A stretch of DNA of 46,429 bases, taken from Clostridia bacterium. Its GTDB lineage: Bacteria > Bacillota > Clostridia > Oscillospirales > CAG-272. The notes below the pieces were generated by a model. That model made no database searches. It saw nothing but the letters and a program-made list of their open reading frames with translations, and was not told where the DNA came from. The position numbers were made by a program, and so were the translations under genes. Shown here in pieces: positions 26,058 to 33,523 of the stretch (the first letter of the stretch is position 1; every line of letters starts with the position of its first letter). The DNA lies in NCBI GenBank assembly GCA_017463445.1, contig JAFTPF010000045.1, forward strand, positions 1 through 46,429, in the 5' to 3' direction.

Positions 26058-26180
26058 ATGGGCTTCCCTATTGAGCTTACCTACAAGCCGTATTTCCGGA
26101 AGAACTGCCACAAGTGCGGCTCGAAGCCCATCTGCAACAGATGCTCGAACTGCGGAAAATGCGACAAAAAGGAGAATTGA
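26058..26180 (+). CDS. Small cysteine-rich protein or remnant, 40 aa
   Basis: ATG at 26058 to TGA at 26180. The product has seven cysteines in CHKC, CNRC and CGKC pairs (KNCHKCGSKPICNRCSNC), a likely zinc-binding cluster. There is no good ribosome binding site and it lies between two gene relics, so it is probably a piece of a larger lost gene. Family not recognised. Confidence 0.4.
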   Translation: MGFPIELTYKPYFRKNCHKCGSKPICNRCSNCGKCDKKEN

Positions 26181-26181
26181 T

Positions 26182-26303
26182 ATGCTGAAATTTATATGCT
26201 ACCCCAATACATTACCTGTAAGAAGGCAAAGACGTGGCTGGATGATAACGAGTTTCGGGATATCAAGCTTGACACTCCCACGCTTGCCGAGCTAACCGAA
26301 TAG
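26182..26303 (+). pseudogene. Frameshifted ArsC/Spx-like fragment
   Basis: The ATG at 26182 follows GGAG. The start MLKFICYP and then, in the next frame, ITCKKAKTWLDDNEFRDIKL and TPTLAELTE match the N-terminus of ArsC/Spx-type thioredoxin-fold proteins. One base change near 26205 breaks the frame, and a stop at 26303 removes the rest of the fold. Confidence 0.7.
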
Positions 26304-26324
26304 CATAAAAAACTAAACAAACAC

Positions 26325-26361
26325 TAAAAAATGCCCCGACAACGTATACAGTTGCCGGGGC
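26325..26361 (-). terminator. Terminator after the sortase-like pseudogene
   Basis: GCCCCG-A-CAAC (26333-26343) pairs with GTTG-C-CGGGGC (26351-26361). On the minus strand it is followed by a T-run, so it ends the transcript of the gene at 26423-27216. Confidence 0.85.
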
Positions 26362-26422
26362 GTTCCCTATTAGTCAGCGAAGTCTTAGCGTCATGGCAGC
26401 AACTGTCGTCGCAGAGCTGCCC

Positions 26423-27216
26423 TTATTGGTGTGTTGATTGACTCTCACAACGGACTACGATATAATCCAGTCCGTAGCTGTTGCGGACGAACAGCGTCAG
26501 AGCCGCTTCACCGCCCACGAGATTCGACGTGGATACGTCGTGGTTCGTACAATGGAAGTCACCGTATAACTGCACCGCAGTCCGGTCATATCGGTAAAAC
26601 AAACCGTGTCGTCGTTGACGATCCGTTTCATAAAGTCAAGCTGTCCCGAATTGTCGCTGCCGCCGATCACCAAACCGTTTTGATAGATGCTGCCGGTATA
26701 GCGACAGGGATAGTGCGAAACTCTATCAGATTCCCAAGATGCATAGACGGGTAGCTCTCGGTTATATTCGGGGATTTCGATGATTCCGCAGAAATTCAGA
26801 CCGTCCACTTCCACCCGTACTGCCAGCGTCAGATACATTCCGGTGCGAATGTCGTCAAATACTACCGTTCCGCTATCATCAGTAGTTCCGGTACAGGTAG
26901 GAACCAGCCCGTCTGCAGTAGCATAAGCCGCCAGCGTGGTAGTCACCTGTCTCCACTCAGCTTGGGTGGTAATTCCGTAAATATTCACGGGATAATCCCG
27001 GAAATTACCGGTCAGCTCATAAATCCCATCCGCACAGATCGCCGCGACGCGGTAGGTTTTGATCTCCAGATCGGCAAAGGATTCACCGTTATAGCGGTAT
27101 TGCAGAGTAAGAGAAGATGCCCTGTCTACGTCGATGGGCGAGATAGCACTCACAGACAAAGGCAGCACCGCAGCCATCATCAAAACTGCAAGAATCAGCA
27201 CTACTATCTTTTTCAT
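26423..27216 (-). pseudogene. Pilin-like domain fused to a decayed sortase
   Basis: The start at 27216 gives a signal peptide (MKKIVVLILAVLMMAAVLPL). Residues about 25-150 resemble Gram-positive pilin/prealbumin-type domains (YNGESFADLEIKTYRVA). A sortase-like part follows (IIEIPEYNRELPVYASW, PCRYTGSIY, LVIGGSDNSGQL, VCFTDMTGL). Its catalytic His position reads GGSD instead of the usual AGHN. A frame change near 26540 leads to a stop at 26497; two frames over, the sortase end continues as AALTLFVRNSYGLDYIVVRC to 26423, with VRN where TCT holds the catalytic Cys. Both active-site residues are lost, though the Arg remains. Confidence 0.7.
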
Positions 27217-27304
27217 TTTAACAATTCCGGCTAATAAAAAATAACTATATTTATTCACTAAGAAGCTGTTTCACTGTTTCTTCTGTTAAATTAAATGGTT
27301 ATCC

Positions 27305-27357
27305 CTCCGATCTGCCGTATCATATCTCCCCATCCTCCCACATACGGTAGATCGGAG
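27305..27357 (+). repeat. 16-bp inverted repeat upstream of the small ORF and recombinase
   Basis: CTCCGATCTGCCGTAT (27305-27320) faces ATACGGTAGATCGGAG (27342-27357), one mismatch in 16, spacer 21. It ends about 30 bases before the ATG at 27390. It could be a regulator-binding site or an RNA hairpin. Confidence 0.65.
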
Positions 27358-27389
27358 CCCCTATCATTTTTCCGAAAGGTGACATACCC

Positions 27390-27536
27390 ATGAAGCAATC
27401 TAAAACCCCCGGCACCTGCGTCAGCGTTTTCAAAAACGGTGGACGCACCACCTGCCAAAAGAATATTACGGAAATGTGGATAGCACTGATTAACAAACTC
27501 GAAAAAAGCAAGCACTTCGGCGCGAGCGTAAAATAA
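27390..27536 (+). CDS. 48-aa basic protein next to the recombinase, candidate directionality factor
   Basis: ATG at 27390 with a GAAAGGTGAC site. The product starts MKQSKTPGTCVSVFKNGGR and contains TCQKNITEMWIALINKLEKS, small and basic (about ten Lys/Arg). Small basic proteins beside serine integrases often act as recombination directionality factors, such as SprB of SPbeta. Its place 96 bases upstream of the recombinase fits such a role, but I do not recognise the family, and short proteins of this kind also occur near conjugative elements. Confidence 0.6.
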   Translation: MKQSKTPGTCVSVFKNGGRTTCQKNITEMWIALINKLEKSKHFGASVK

Positions 27537-27539
27537 TGG

Positions 27540-27607
27540 CAAGCCGTTTCCTCTGCCCGGTTGCAATTCTATTGATTTTGTGATACAATATCATTGGAAA
27601 CGGCTTG
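27540..27607 (+). promoter_or_regulatory. Recombinase promoter flanked by a perfect 12-bp inverted repeat
   Basis: TTGCAA (27561-27566), 17-base spacer and TACAAT (27584-27589) form a sigma-A-like promoter. The wider -10, GATACAAT, is one base from the mother-cell sigma-E/sigma-K -10 pattern CATACAnT, while the -35 is not sigma-E-like. CAAGCCGTTTCC (27540-27551) and its exact complement GGAAACGGCTTG (27596-27607) enclose the promoter, a layout suited to a dimeric repressor or looped control. Confidence 0.7.
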
Positions 27608-27632
27608 TTCTACCCCTAAAGGAGATTAGAAC

Positions 27633-29186
27633 ATGAAAGCAGCAATTTACTGTCGCTTGTCCGAGGAAGATCGGAACAAGCAATCCGAGACCGACGACTC
27701 GGGCAGCATCCGAAACCAAAAAGAGATGCTGCAAAACTACGCTATCGAACAGGGGTGGGAGATCTACAACATCTACAGCGACGACGATTACGCCGGCGCA
27801 GACCGCCGCCGCCCCCAGTTTCGCCGACTGCTCGCCGATGCCGAACAGCGAAGGTTTGACATCGTCCTCTGCAAGACCCAATCGCGCTTTACCCGTGAGC
27901 TGGAGCTGGTGGAAAAGTACATCCACGGATTATTTCCCAAATGGGGGATCCGCTTCGTCAGCATCGTGGACAACGCCGATACCGCTAATAAGGGAAACAA
28001 AAAATCCCGCCAGATCAATGGGCTGGTCAACGAGTGGTATCTGGAGGATATGTCCGATAACATCCGCAGTGTGCTGAGCAGCCGTCGGGAGAACGGCTAT
28101 CACATCGGCGCTTTTGCGCTGTACGGATACCAAAAAGATCCCGATCGAAAGGGTCATCTAATCGTGGACGAGGAGGCCGCCGTCGTGGTGCGAGAGGTGT
28201 TCACCCTCTTCTCCAAGGGCTACGGAAAGACCGCCATCGCCCGAATGCTCAATGACCGCGGCATCCCCAACCCCACCGAGTACAAGCGACGGAAGGGGCT
28301 TCGCTATCAGCCGCCCAAATCGAAGGCAGGCACGCTATGGAAGTATTCCGCCATCGCCGATATGCTCATCAACGAGATCTACATCGGCAATATGGTGCAG
28401 GGACGGTACGGCAGCGTGTCCTACAAGACCAAGCAGAACTGCCCCCGCCCCAGGAGCGAATGGTTCGTGGTGGAAGGCACTCACGAGCCGATTATCGAGC
28501 GCGATCTGTGGGAGCGTGTGCAGGCAATGGTGGCAGAGCGGGCAAAACCCTTCGACACGGGCAACGTGGGCTTATTTGCAAAAAAAGCCCGCTGTGTGGG
28601 CTGCGGTTACACGATGCGCTCCTCTAAAAATCGAGGGAGACATTATCTGCAATGCGTGAGTCGTCACATCGCCAAGGACGCCTGTAGAGGCGCCTTCATC
28701 TCGGTGGATCGGCTGGAGCGGATGGTGATCGACGAGCTCCATCGTCTATCTGTGGAGTATCTCGATAAAGACGAGCTGGAGCGAAACGTGGAGCTTTGCA
28801 ACGATCTGCAGGTACAGAAGGAGAGAATCCTTATCGAGCAGTCGCAGTATCGTAAGAAGCTGGAGGAATATGCCAAGGGGATCCGCGATCTGTATCTGGA
28901 CAAGATCAAAGGTCTCCTGACCGAGAGCGACTACGTCACGCTGTCCCGAGAACTGTCCACAGAGCGGGAGCGCCTGAGCCGCACGATCAACGACATTGAG
29001 CGGCAGATCGAAGTCATCGACGAAAAGATGGCTGTGGGCGACAATCGCCGCGAGCTGATCGAGCAGTACGTCGCCCTCGATCACCTGACCCGCGAGATGG
29101 TGGTGCATCTGATCGACTACATATCCGTTGGTCAGCGAATTCCGGGAACGAGAGACGTGCCCATCGAAATTCACTGGAATTTTTGA
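27633..29186 (+). CDS. Large serine recombinase of the cotJC element
   Basis: A 517-aa site-specific recombinase that should join or split attL and attR at the element ends. The N-terminal resolvase domain has the catalytic Ser10 in AIYCRLSEED, then IRNQKEMLQNYAIEQGWE and DDDYAGADRRRPQF and the Arg-rich KTQSRFTREL. The recombinase domain follows (FTLFSKGYGKTAIARMLND, GIPNPTEYKRRKG), then a zinc ribbon (CVGCGY to CVSRHIAKDAC), a long coiled coil (about 380-470), and a C-terminal tail. AAAGGAG precedes the ATG. It is the last gene of the element, 43 bases from the attR core, and points toward the cotJC 3' half, like spoIVCA in skin. Confidence 0.95.
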   Translation: MKAAIYCRLSEEDRNKQSETDDSGSIRNQKEMLQNYAIEQGWEIYNIYSDDDYAGADRRRPQFRRLLADAEQRRFDIVLCKTQSRFTRELELVEKYIHGLFPKWGIRFVSIVDNADTANKGNKKSRQINGLVNEWYLEDMSDNIRSVLSSRRENGYHIGAFALYGYQKDPDRKGHLIVDEEAAVVVREVFTLFSKGYGKTAIARMLNDRGIPNPTEYKRRKGLRYQPPKSKAGTLWKYSAIADMLINEIYIGNMVQGRYGSVSYKTKQNCPRPRSEWFVVEGTHEPIIERDLWERVQAMVAERAKPFDTGNVGLFAKKARCVGCGYTMRSSKNRGRHYLQCVSRHIAKDACRGAFISVDRLERMVIDELHRLSVEYLDKDELERNVELCNDLQVQKERILIEQSQYRKKLEEYAKGIRDLYLDKIKGLLTESDYVTLSRELSTERERLSRTINDIERQIEVIDEKMAVGDNRRELIEQYVALDHLTREMVVHLIDYISVGQRIPGTRDVPIEIHWNF

Positions 29187-29228
29187 AAACACATACCTAT
29201 GCAGCCGTTTTGTTGCACATTGACCATT

Positions 29229-29236
29229 GCAGCAGA
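29229..29236 (+). repeat. attR core, right copy of GCAGCAGA
   Basis: The right copy of the 8-bp direct repeat, in the same reading frame of cotJC as the left copy at 9299. Element sequence lies to its left and cotJC codons 136 onward to its right. Confidence 0.85.
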
Positions 29237-29435
29237 GCAGAAAGCCCGCGTGACCTACGACAACCTACTCCGCCTCATCGACGACCCCGACGTCCGCGAT
29301 CCGCTGAAATTCCTTCGCCAGCGGGAACTGGTCCACTACCAGCGCTTCGGCGACGCTCTGAACATGGCAAAGGACGCCATGGATCAGAAAAATGTCTACG
29401 CCTTCAATCCCGCATTCGACAAGTGCAACAAATAA
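29237..29435 (+). CDS. cotJC: 3' half of cotJC, without its own start
   Basis: Codons 136-201 of CotJC: the remaining part of EQKAR, then VTYDNLLRLIDDPDVRDP, FLRQRELVHYQRFGDAL and the C-terminus. It supplies Glu136 (AEQKAR), Glu166 and His169 (RELVHYQ), the second half of the predicted manganese centre. An open frame from an ATG at 29199 exists, but its first ten residues are element DNA with no ribosome binding site. The sequence shows no decay, which suggests selection on the rejoined gene. A terminator follows at 29451. Confidence 0.92.
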
Positions 29436-29450
29436 GCTCCTGCAAACCCA

Positions 29451-29477
29451 AAAAGCCGACGGTTTTCGTCGGCTTTT
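29451..29477 (+). terminator. Terminator of the cotJ operon
   Basis: AAAAGCCGACG and CGTCGGCTTTT pair across the loop GTTTT, followed by a short T-run, 15 bases after the cotJC stop. Confidence 0.92.
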
Positions 29478-29558
29478 CTGCTGGATTGACGAAATCACTC
29501 CGCCTCAGACGCGCGCTTCCCGCACAGCAACGTCACTTCTCTTTTTTGCAGTTTGTTA

Positions 29559-29587
29559 TTGACTGCCCGTCAGATCCGATGTATAAT
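29559..29587 (+). promoter_or_regulatory. Sigma-A promoter of the TIR-protein gene
   Basis: TTGACT (29559-29564), 17-base spacer, TATAAT (29582-29587), about 30 bases before the start codon. Confidence 0.88.
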
Positions 29588-29616
29588 AGAAGCAGAAACT
29601 TCACGGAGGTAATCAT

Positions 29617-31956
29617 ATGTCCGGACTAAACTGCAAGACCCGCAACAACACCTCTCCCAACGGCAAGCCGAGGGTGTATTTTTGCTGTCATCCCGACGAT
29701 CGGAAGACCTATTTTTCTCAGATCGCACAGGATCTTTTGCGCCATCAGGATTGCGCGGTGTGGTACAACACCGCTCCGTCCGAAGCACCCGATGTCGATT
29801 TCTGGTGCGATCTTGAGCAAATGCACCTGTTCGTGATCCCCGTCACCGCCCGTTTTCTCGGCGGCGACCATCGGGGACTTGCGGAATTTCACTTTGCCAA
29901 AGAGAAAAATATCCCGGTTCTTCCGCTTATGCAGGAGACGGGACTGGCAGAACGATTCAACGCAGTCTGCGGCGATCTGCAGTTTCTCGACAAAAGCAAC
30001 ACCGATGCCACCGCCATCGGTTTTGACGAAAAGCTGAAGAAATACCTCTCCTCGGTGCTGATCGGAGACGAGCTGGCGGAGAAGATCAGAGGCGCCTTTG
30101 ACGCCTACATCTTCCTTAGCTACCGCAAAAAAGACCGCCGTCACGCCCAGACGCTGATGCGGCTGATCCATCAGAATCCCTTCTGCCGGGACATCGCCAT
30201 CTGGTACGACGAGTTCCTGACACCGGGCGAGAACTTCAACGAGGCGATCCTGGCGGCGCTGAAAAAAAGCGGACTGTTCGTGCTTGCCGTCACACCCAAT
30301 CTGGTAAACGAGACCAATTATGTGATGACCACCGAATATCCCCTGGCGATCGAGAAAAAGAAGCCCATCCTGCCCGTCGAGCTGGTGGAAACCGACCGTG
30401 CACTGCTGAACGAGCACTATCCCGAGCTGCCCGCCCTGACCGACGCCTACGCCGACGCCGAGCTGGCGGCGGTGCTGGCAAAAAGCCTCCAAAAGATCGC
30501 CATCGCCAAGCGGGTGAAGGACGCCCGCCACAACTACTTTATCGGACTTGCCTATCTGGGCGGCATCGACGTGGAGGCAAACGGCGCAAAAGCCGAAGAA
30601 TTGCTCACGTCCGCCGCAGAAGAAGGGCTGGAGGAAGCGATGGAGCAGCTCTGCTCCATGTATCGTCACGGCAACGGCGTAAAACGGAGCGGACCGCGTG
30701 CAGTGGAGTGGCAGAATCGTCTCGTTGAGGCGGTAAAATGCCGCTACGAAAGCCACCCGGCACAGGAGACTCTGCTCCGTTACACCGAGGTGCTGTCCGA
30801 TCTGGGCGATCTGCTCTGCGAGGAGCTGCGGACCGAGGAAGCGGAAGCCGCATATCTGACGATGACCCGTCTGTGCGGGGAGGACGAGCCCACCGATCCC
30901 GCTCTGCTCCACCGTCTGGCGGACGCGCATCTCGCGCTGGGCGGGCTGAGCGTCAACCGAAAGAAGGAGCATTACGACAAGGAAGTTTCCTTCGAGTCGG
31001 GCGGATACGTAATCACCTTGTCGCATATGCATCGGGAAACCTATCAATGGGAGGAGCAGCATTACTCCCGCGCCGCCGAGCTGTATGAAAGACTCATACA
31101 GACCGATTCCTCCGACGAGGTTCTCATCCAATTGTGTCGTTGCAATATTCATTTGGGCAAGCTCAATCGCAGTAAACACCATTTGGGATGTGCAAACGAA
31201 TATTTCCAACAGGTGATCACCCATTGTCGGAATAAAGGCGGAATTTTCCGTATGCTCTTGGCAGAAACGTACGGCGGACTGGGTGATCTGTGGCGCGAAT
31301 ATGCCCGTAACGAGTCACTGAAAGCTGAATTTCGGCAAAATAGCTATCGCTGTTATTGGAGTGCTTTCCAAACGATGATAGCCCTTTATCGGGAAACACC
31401 GTCCCCTTCCATTTCTCGGGAAACGGTTCAAGCATCCCGCAACCTTGGAAAATGGTTTTTGGAAGAAAAACTAGCCAAGGATCCGATCCCCAAAGAAAAA
31501 TGGTTCAGCTTTGCAGAGCAATGCTATCATCAGGCAGAAGTAATCGCCCGAAAGCTTGCCGAAAAGACCGATTCTCCCGCCGACAAGGCTCTGCTGGGTC
31601 AGTGCCTGCTGGATTGGGGTAAGCTGTGGCTGGAATCTCCCGAAAAAGACTATTCCAAAGCAGAACCGCTTCTGCTGAAGGCTCTGGAGCTGTTCGAGGC
31701 GCAATTCAACCAAACCGACATATTTGACGTGCGGTACGATGCCTTTCAATGCAATCGCACCCTCAGCAGGCTGTACGAGGCGCTCGGCGATCAGCAGAAG
31801 GCCGTGCAATACGAGCAACAGGCAGACGAGCTGTCCAACTGCGCCACCCGCTGGGAGGGCTCCAACGAAGTACCCATCGCCCTTGACCCGACTCTGCCCT
31901 ATTTCAACGAATATTTAACTCCATCCGACCCAAAAGAAGACGGTGACGATCACTAA
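29617..31956 (+). CDS. Double-TIR protein with Sel1/TPR repeats
   Basis: A 779-aa soluble protein. Residues about 18-140 form a diverged TIR-like fold (PRVYFCCHPDDRKTYFSQIA), 160-290 a clear TIR domain (DAYIFLSYRKKDRRHAQTL, then IWYDEFLTPGENF, and a candidate catalytic Glu in NETNYVMTTEYPLAIEK). A Sel1-like region follows (about 305-385), then helical TPR-like repeats to the end. Bacterial TIR domains can cleave NAD+ or act as scaffolds, and TIR plus repeat proteins occur in anti-phage defence and signalling. An acGGAGGtaatc site precedes the ATG. It is alone, with no adjacent nucleotide-signal synthase. Being next to the element edge but outside it makes it host DNA. Confidence 0.88.
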   Translation: MSGLNCKTRNNTSPNGKPRVYFCCHPDDRKTYFSQIAQDLLRHQDCAVWYNTAPSEAPDVDFWCDLEQMHLFVIPVTARFLGGDHRGLAEFHFAKEKNIPVLPLMQETGLAERFNAVCGDLQFLDKSNTDATAIGFDEKLKKYLSSVLIGDELAEKIRGAFDAYIFLSYRKKDRRHAQTLMRLIHQNPFCRDIAIWYDEFLTPGENFNEAILAALKKSGLFVLAVTPNLVNETNYVMTTEYPLAIEKKKPILPVELVETDRALLNEHYPELPALTDAYADAELAAVLAKSLQKIAIAKRVKDARHNYFIGLAYLGGIDVEANGAKAEELLTSAAEEGLEEAMEQLCSMYRHGNGVKRSGPRAVEWQNRLVEAVKCRYESHPAQETLLRYTEVLSDLGDLLCEELRTEEAEAAYLTMTRLCGEDEPTDPALLHRLADAHLALGGLSVNRKKEHYDKEVSFESGGYVITLSHMHRETYQWEEQHYSRAAELYERLIQTDSSDEVLIQLCRCNIHLGKLNRSKHHLGCANEYFQQVITHCRNKGGIFRMLLAETYGGLGDLWREYARNESLKAEFRQNSYRCYWSAFQTMIALYRETPSPSISRETVQASRNLGKWFLEEKLAKDPIPKEKWFSFAEQCYHQAEVIARKLAEKTDSPADKALLGQCLLDWGKLWLESPEKDYSKAEPLLLKALELFEAQFNQTDIFDVRYDAFQCNRTLSRLYEALGDQQKAVQYEQQADELSNCATRWEGSNEVPIALDPTLPYFNEYLTPSDPKEDGDDH

Positions 31957-31966
31957 GCCTGCCGCC

Positions 31967-33229
31967 CTACGACGAATACTCGTGCTTCATCCGATTCATG
32001 ATCGCCCAACTACTGTCGCCGCCCTCCTCCACTTCCCTTGCGGTGGGCAGATCACCGCAGAGGATGGCGGGATGGATCGCCGTTGCCCCGAACCGCTCCC
32101 GGATCGACTCCACGCAGACGTCCAGCTTCTCCTGCCGCTCCAGGGCTGCCGTGTCGATGAAGAGATCCATCTGCAGGGGCGCATCCTGCTCCTTCAGATC
32201 AATGGCAGTCACCGTCACCGAGCGGATGGGGATCTGCCACCGATAGCCCTTTTTGAACAGCCCGAACGCCGCCTCCGCGATCTTCCCCGCGTTCTGAGTG
32301 GGATAGGTCAGCTTCTCCTGCCACTGCTTCCAGCCGAGATTGGCATCGCGGATCGAAACCGACACGCCCCACGCCTGTTTACCGTAGAGGCGCAGTCTGT
32401 GCCCCAGATCCTGAGTCAGCTGGAGCATCACCCGCCAGACCTCCGCTTCGTTCTCCAGATCCCGTGAGGTAGTGACCCCGTGTCCCGCGCTTTTCATGGG
32501 GAGCGCCGCGTCCATGGGTGCCACGGGAGATTGATCCTCGCCGTTGGCGTTCTGCCACAGTGTCCGCCCGTTCTTTCCGAATTTGTATTCCAGCACCGAC
32601 AGCGGTGTATCGGCAAGCCGTCCGATGGTGTCCACTCCGAAGACGGCGAGGGCTTTCTGCGTCGCCCGCCCTACCCCGAACAGCTCTCCCACGGGAAGCG
32701 GACGGGTGATCTCCCGAAACCGCTCTCTGGGGATGTGCGTGATCGCGTCGGGCTTCTTCAGATCGCTCCCTAGTTTCGCAAAGATTTTATTAAAAGAGAC
32801 TCCCACCGAAATGGTCAGCCCCAGCTCGTGCTTGATCCGCTGACGGAGAGTCTCGGCAATGGTCATCCCATCCCCGAAGAGGAGGCGGCTCCCCGTCACG
32901 TCCAACCAGACCTCGTCCAGTCCCATGGGCTCGATCAGATCGGTGTACTCAGCGTAGATCTCTCTTGCCAGCTTGGAGTATTGGAGGTACAGCTCGTAAT
33001 GCGGCGGCACCACCAGCAGTCCGGGACATTTCTGCTTTGCCTGCCAGATCGCCTCGCCGGTCTTGACCCCGCAGGCTTTGGCAGGCTCGCTTTTTGCCAG
33101 CACGATGCCGTGCCGCTCCTCCTGTGAGCCGCAAACGGCGATGGGCTTGCCGTAGAGCGACGGATCCAGCGCACACTCGCAGGAGGCGTAAAAATTATTC
33201 ATATCACAATGCAGGATGGTGCGCTCCAT
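31967..33229 (-). CDS. dinB: Y-family DNA polymerase IV
   Basis: A 420-aa error-prone translesion polymerase. The start at 33229 (MERTILHCDMNNFYASCE) follows GGAGG. Catalytic carboxylates are in HCDMNNFYASCE and LIEPMGLDEVWLDVTG; the thumb motif GVGRATQKALAVFGVDTIG and the C-terminal little-finger domain are present. The promoter is flanked by two LexA boxes, so it belongs to the SOS response. It converges with the TIR gene, 10 bases apart. Confidence 0.95.
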   Translation of the reverse strand: MERTILHCDMNNFYASCECALDPSLYGKPIAVCGSQEERHGIVLAKSEPAKACGVKTGEAIWQAKQKCPGLLVVPPHYELYLQYSKLAREIYAEYTDLIEPMGLDEVWLDVTGSRLLFGDGMTIAETLRQRIKHELGLTISVGVSFNKIFAKLGSDLKKPDAITHIPRERFREITRPLPVGELFGVGRATQKALAVFGVDTIGRLADTPLSVLEYKFGKNGRTLWQNANGEDQSPVAPMDAALPMKSAGHGVTTSRDLENEAEVWRVMLQLTQDLGHRLRLYGKQAWGVSVSIRDANLGWKQWQEKLTYPTQNAGKIAEAAFGLFKKGYRWQIPIRSVTVTAIDLKEQDAPLQMDLFIDTAALERQEKLDVCVESIRERFGATAIHPAILCGDLPTAREVEEGGDSSWAIMNRMKHEYSS

Positions 33230-33245
33230 ATTTGCCTCCGTGAAC

Positions 33246-33291
33246 GAACATTTGTTTATCTTAGTATAACATAAGAACATTTGTTTGTCAA
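33246..33291 (-). promoter_or_regulatory. dinB promoter with two LexA (SOS) boxes
   Basis: On the minus strand TTGACA (33291-33286), 17-base spacer, TATACT (33268-33263). Two identical 12-mers on the plus strand, GAACATTTGTTT, lie at 33246-33257 and 33275-33286. Each fits GAAC-N4-GTTY of the Firmicute LexA box. One fills the spacer and touches the -35, the other lies downstream of the -10, so LexA would block polymerase at both places. Confidence 0.88.
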
Positions 33292-33523
33292 TAGGGTATG
33301 GGTCGGGAATTTATGGAACTTTCCACCCGCGAACGTCTTTCCCATTGCCGTTTGATGGGCAGTCCGCCGTCCTGAATAAGCACTGCTCCGCGAGGAAATC
33401 ACCCACGGATCCCTCCACTCGATTATTTTTGAAAAATCAAAAAATTTCAAAAATTCAAAAATTTTCATTTTGGATGCAACAAAACGGCACTCTCCGGGAT
33501 TTTAGAGAGTGAAAGGGGGTTTT

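Larger units (their letters stand above)
9307..29236 (+). mobile_element. 19.9-kb site-specific intervening element in cotJC (skin-like)
   Basis: The element lies between two copies of GCAGCAGA within cotJC and removing one copy plus the DNA between restores the reading frame exactly. A large serine recombinase gene (27633-29186) is next to its right end and points toward the 3' half of cotJC. The joined ends would read ATTGCAGCA-GA-TGCTGCAAT with further inverted matches outward (17 of 23 positions per arm), the symmetry expected of a serine-integrase attP. No phage capsid, tail, portal or terminase genes are present, so it is not a prophage; it carries signalling and transport genes plus decayed pieces. 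Excision during sporulation is inferred from the skin and SPbeta precedents. Confidence 0.9.

Noticed and set aside
27390..27536. Naming the 48-aa protein TnpW
   Set aside because: The position near a recombinase is similar, but the conserved TnpW core I know (TTYxVxVHFS) is absent.
9307..29236. Prophage or integrative conjugative element
   Set aside because: No capsid, portal, terminase, tail, relaxase or type IV secretion genes are seen; only a serine recombinase marks mobility.
29199..29435. Independent 78-aa protein starting at ATG 29199
   Set aside because: The first ten residues are element DNA with no ribosome binding site; the rest is the C-terminus of CotJC.
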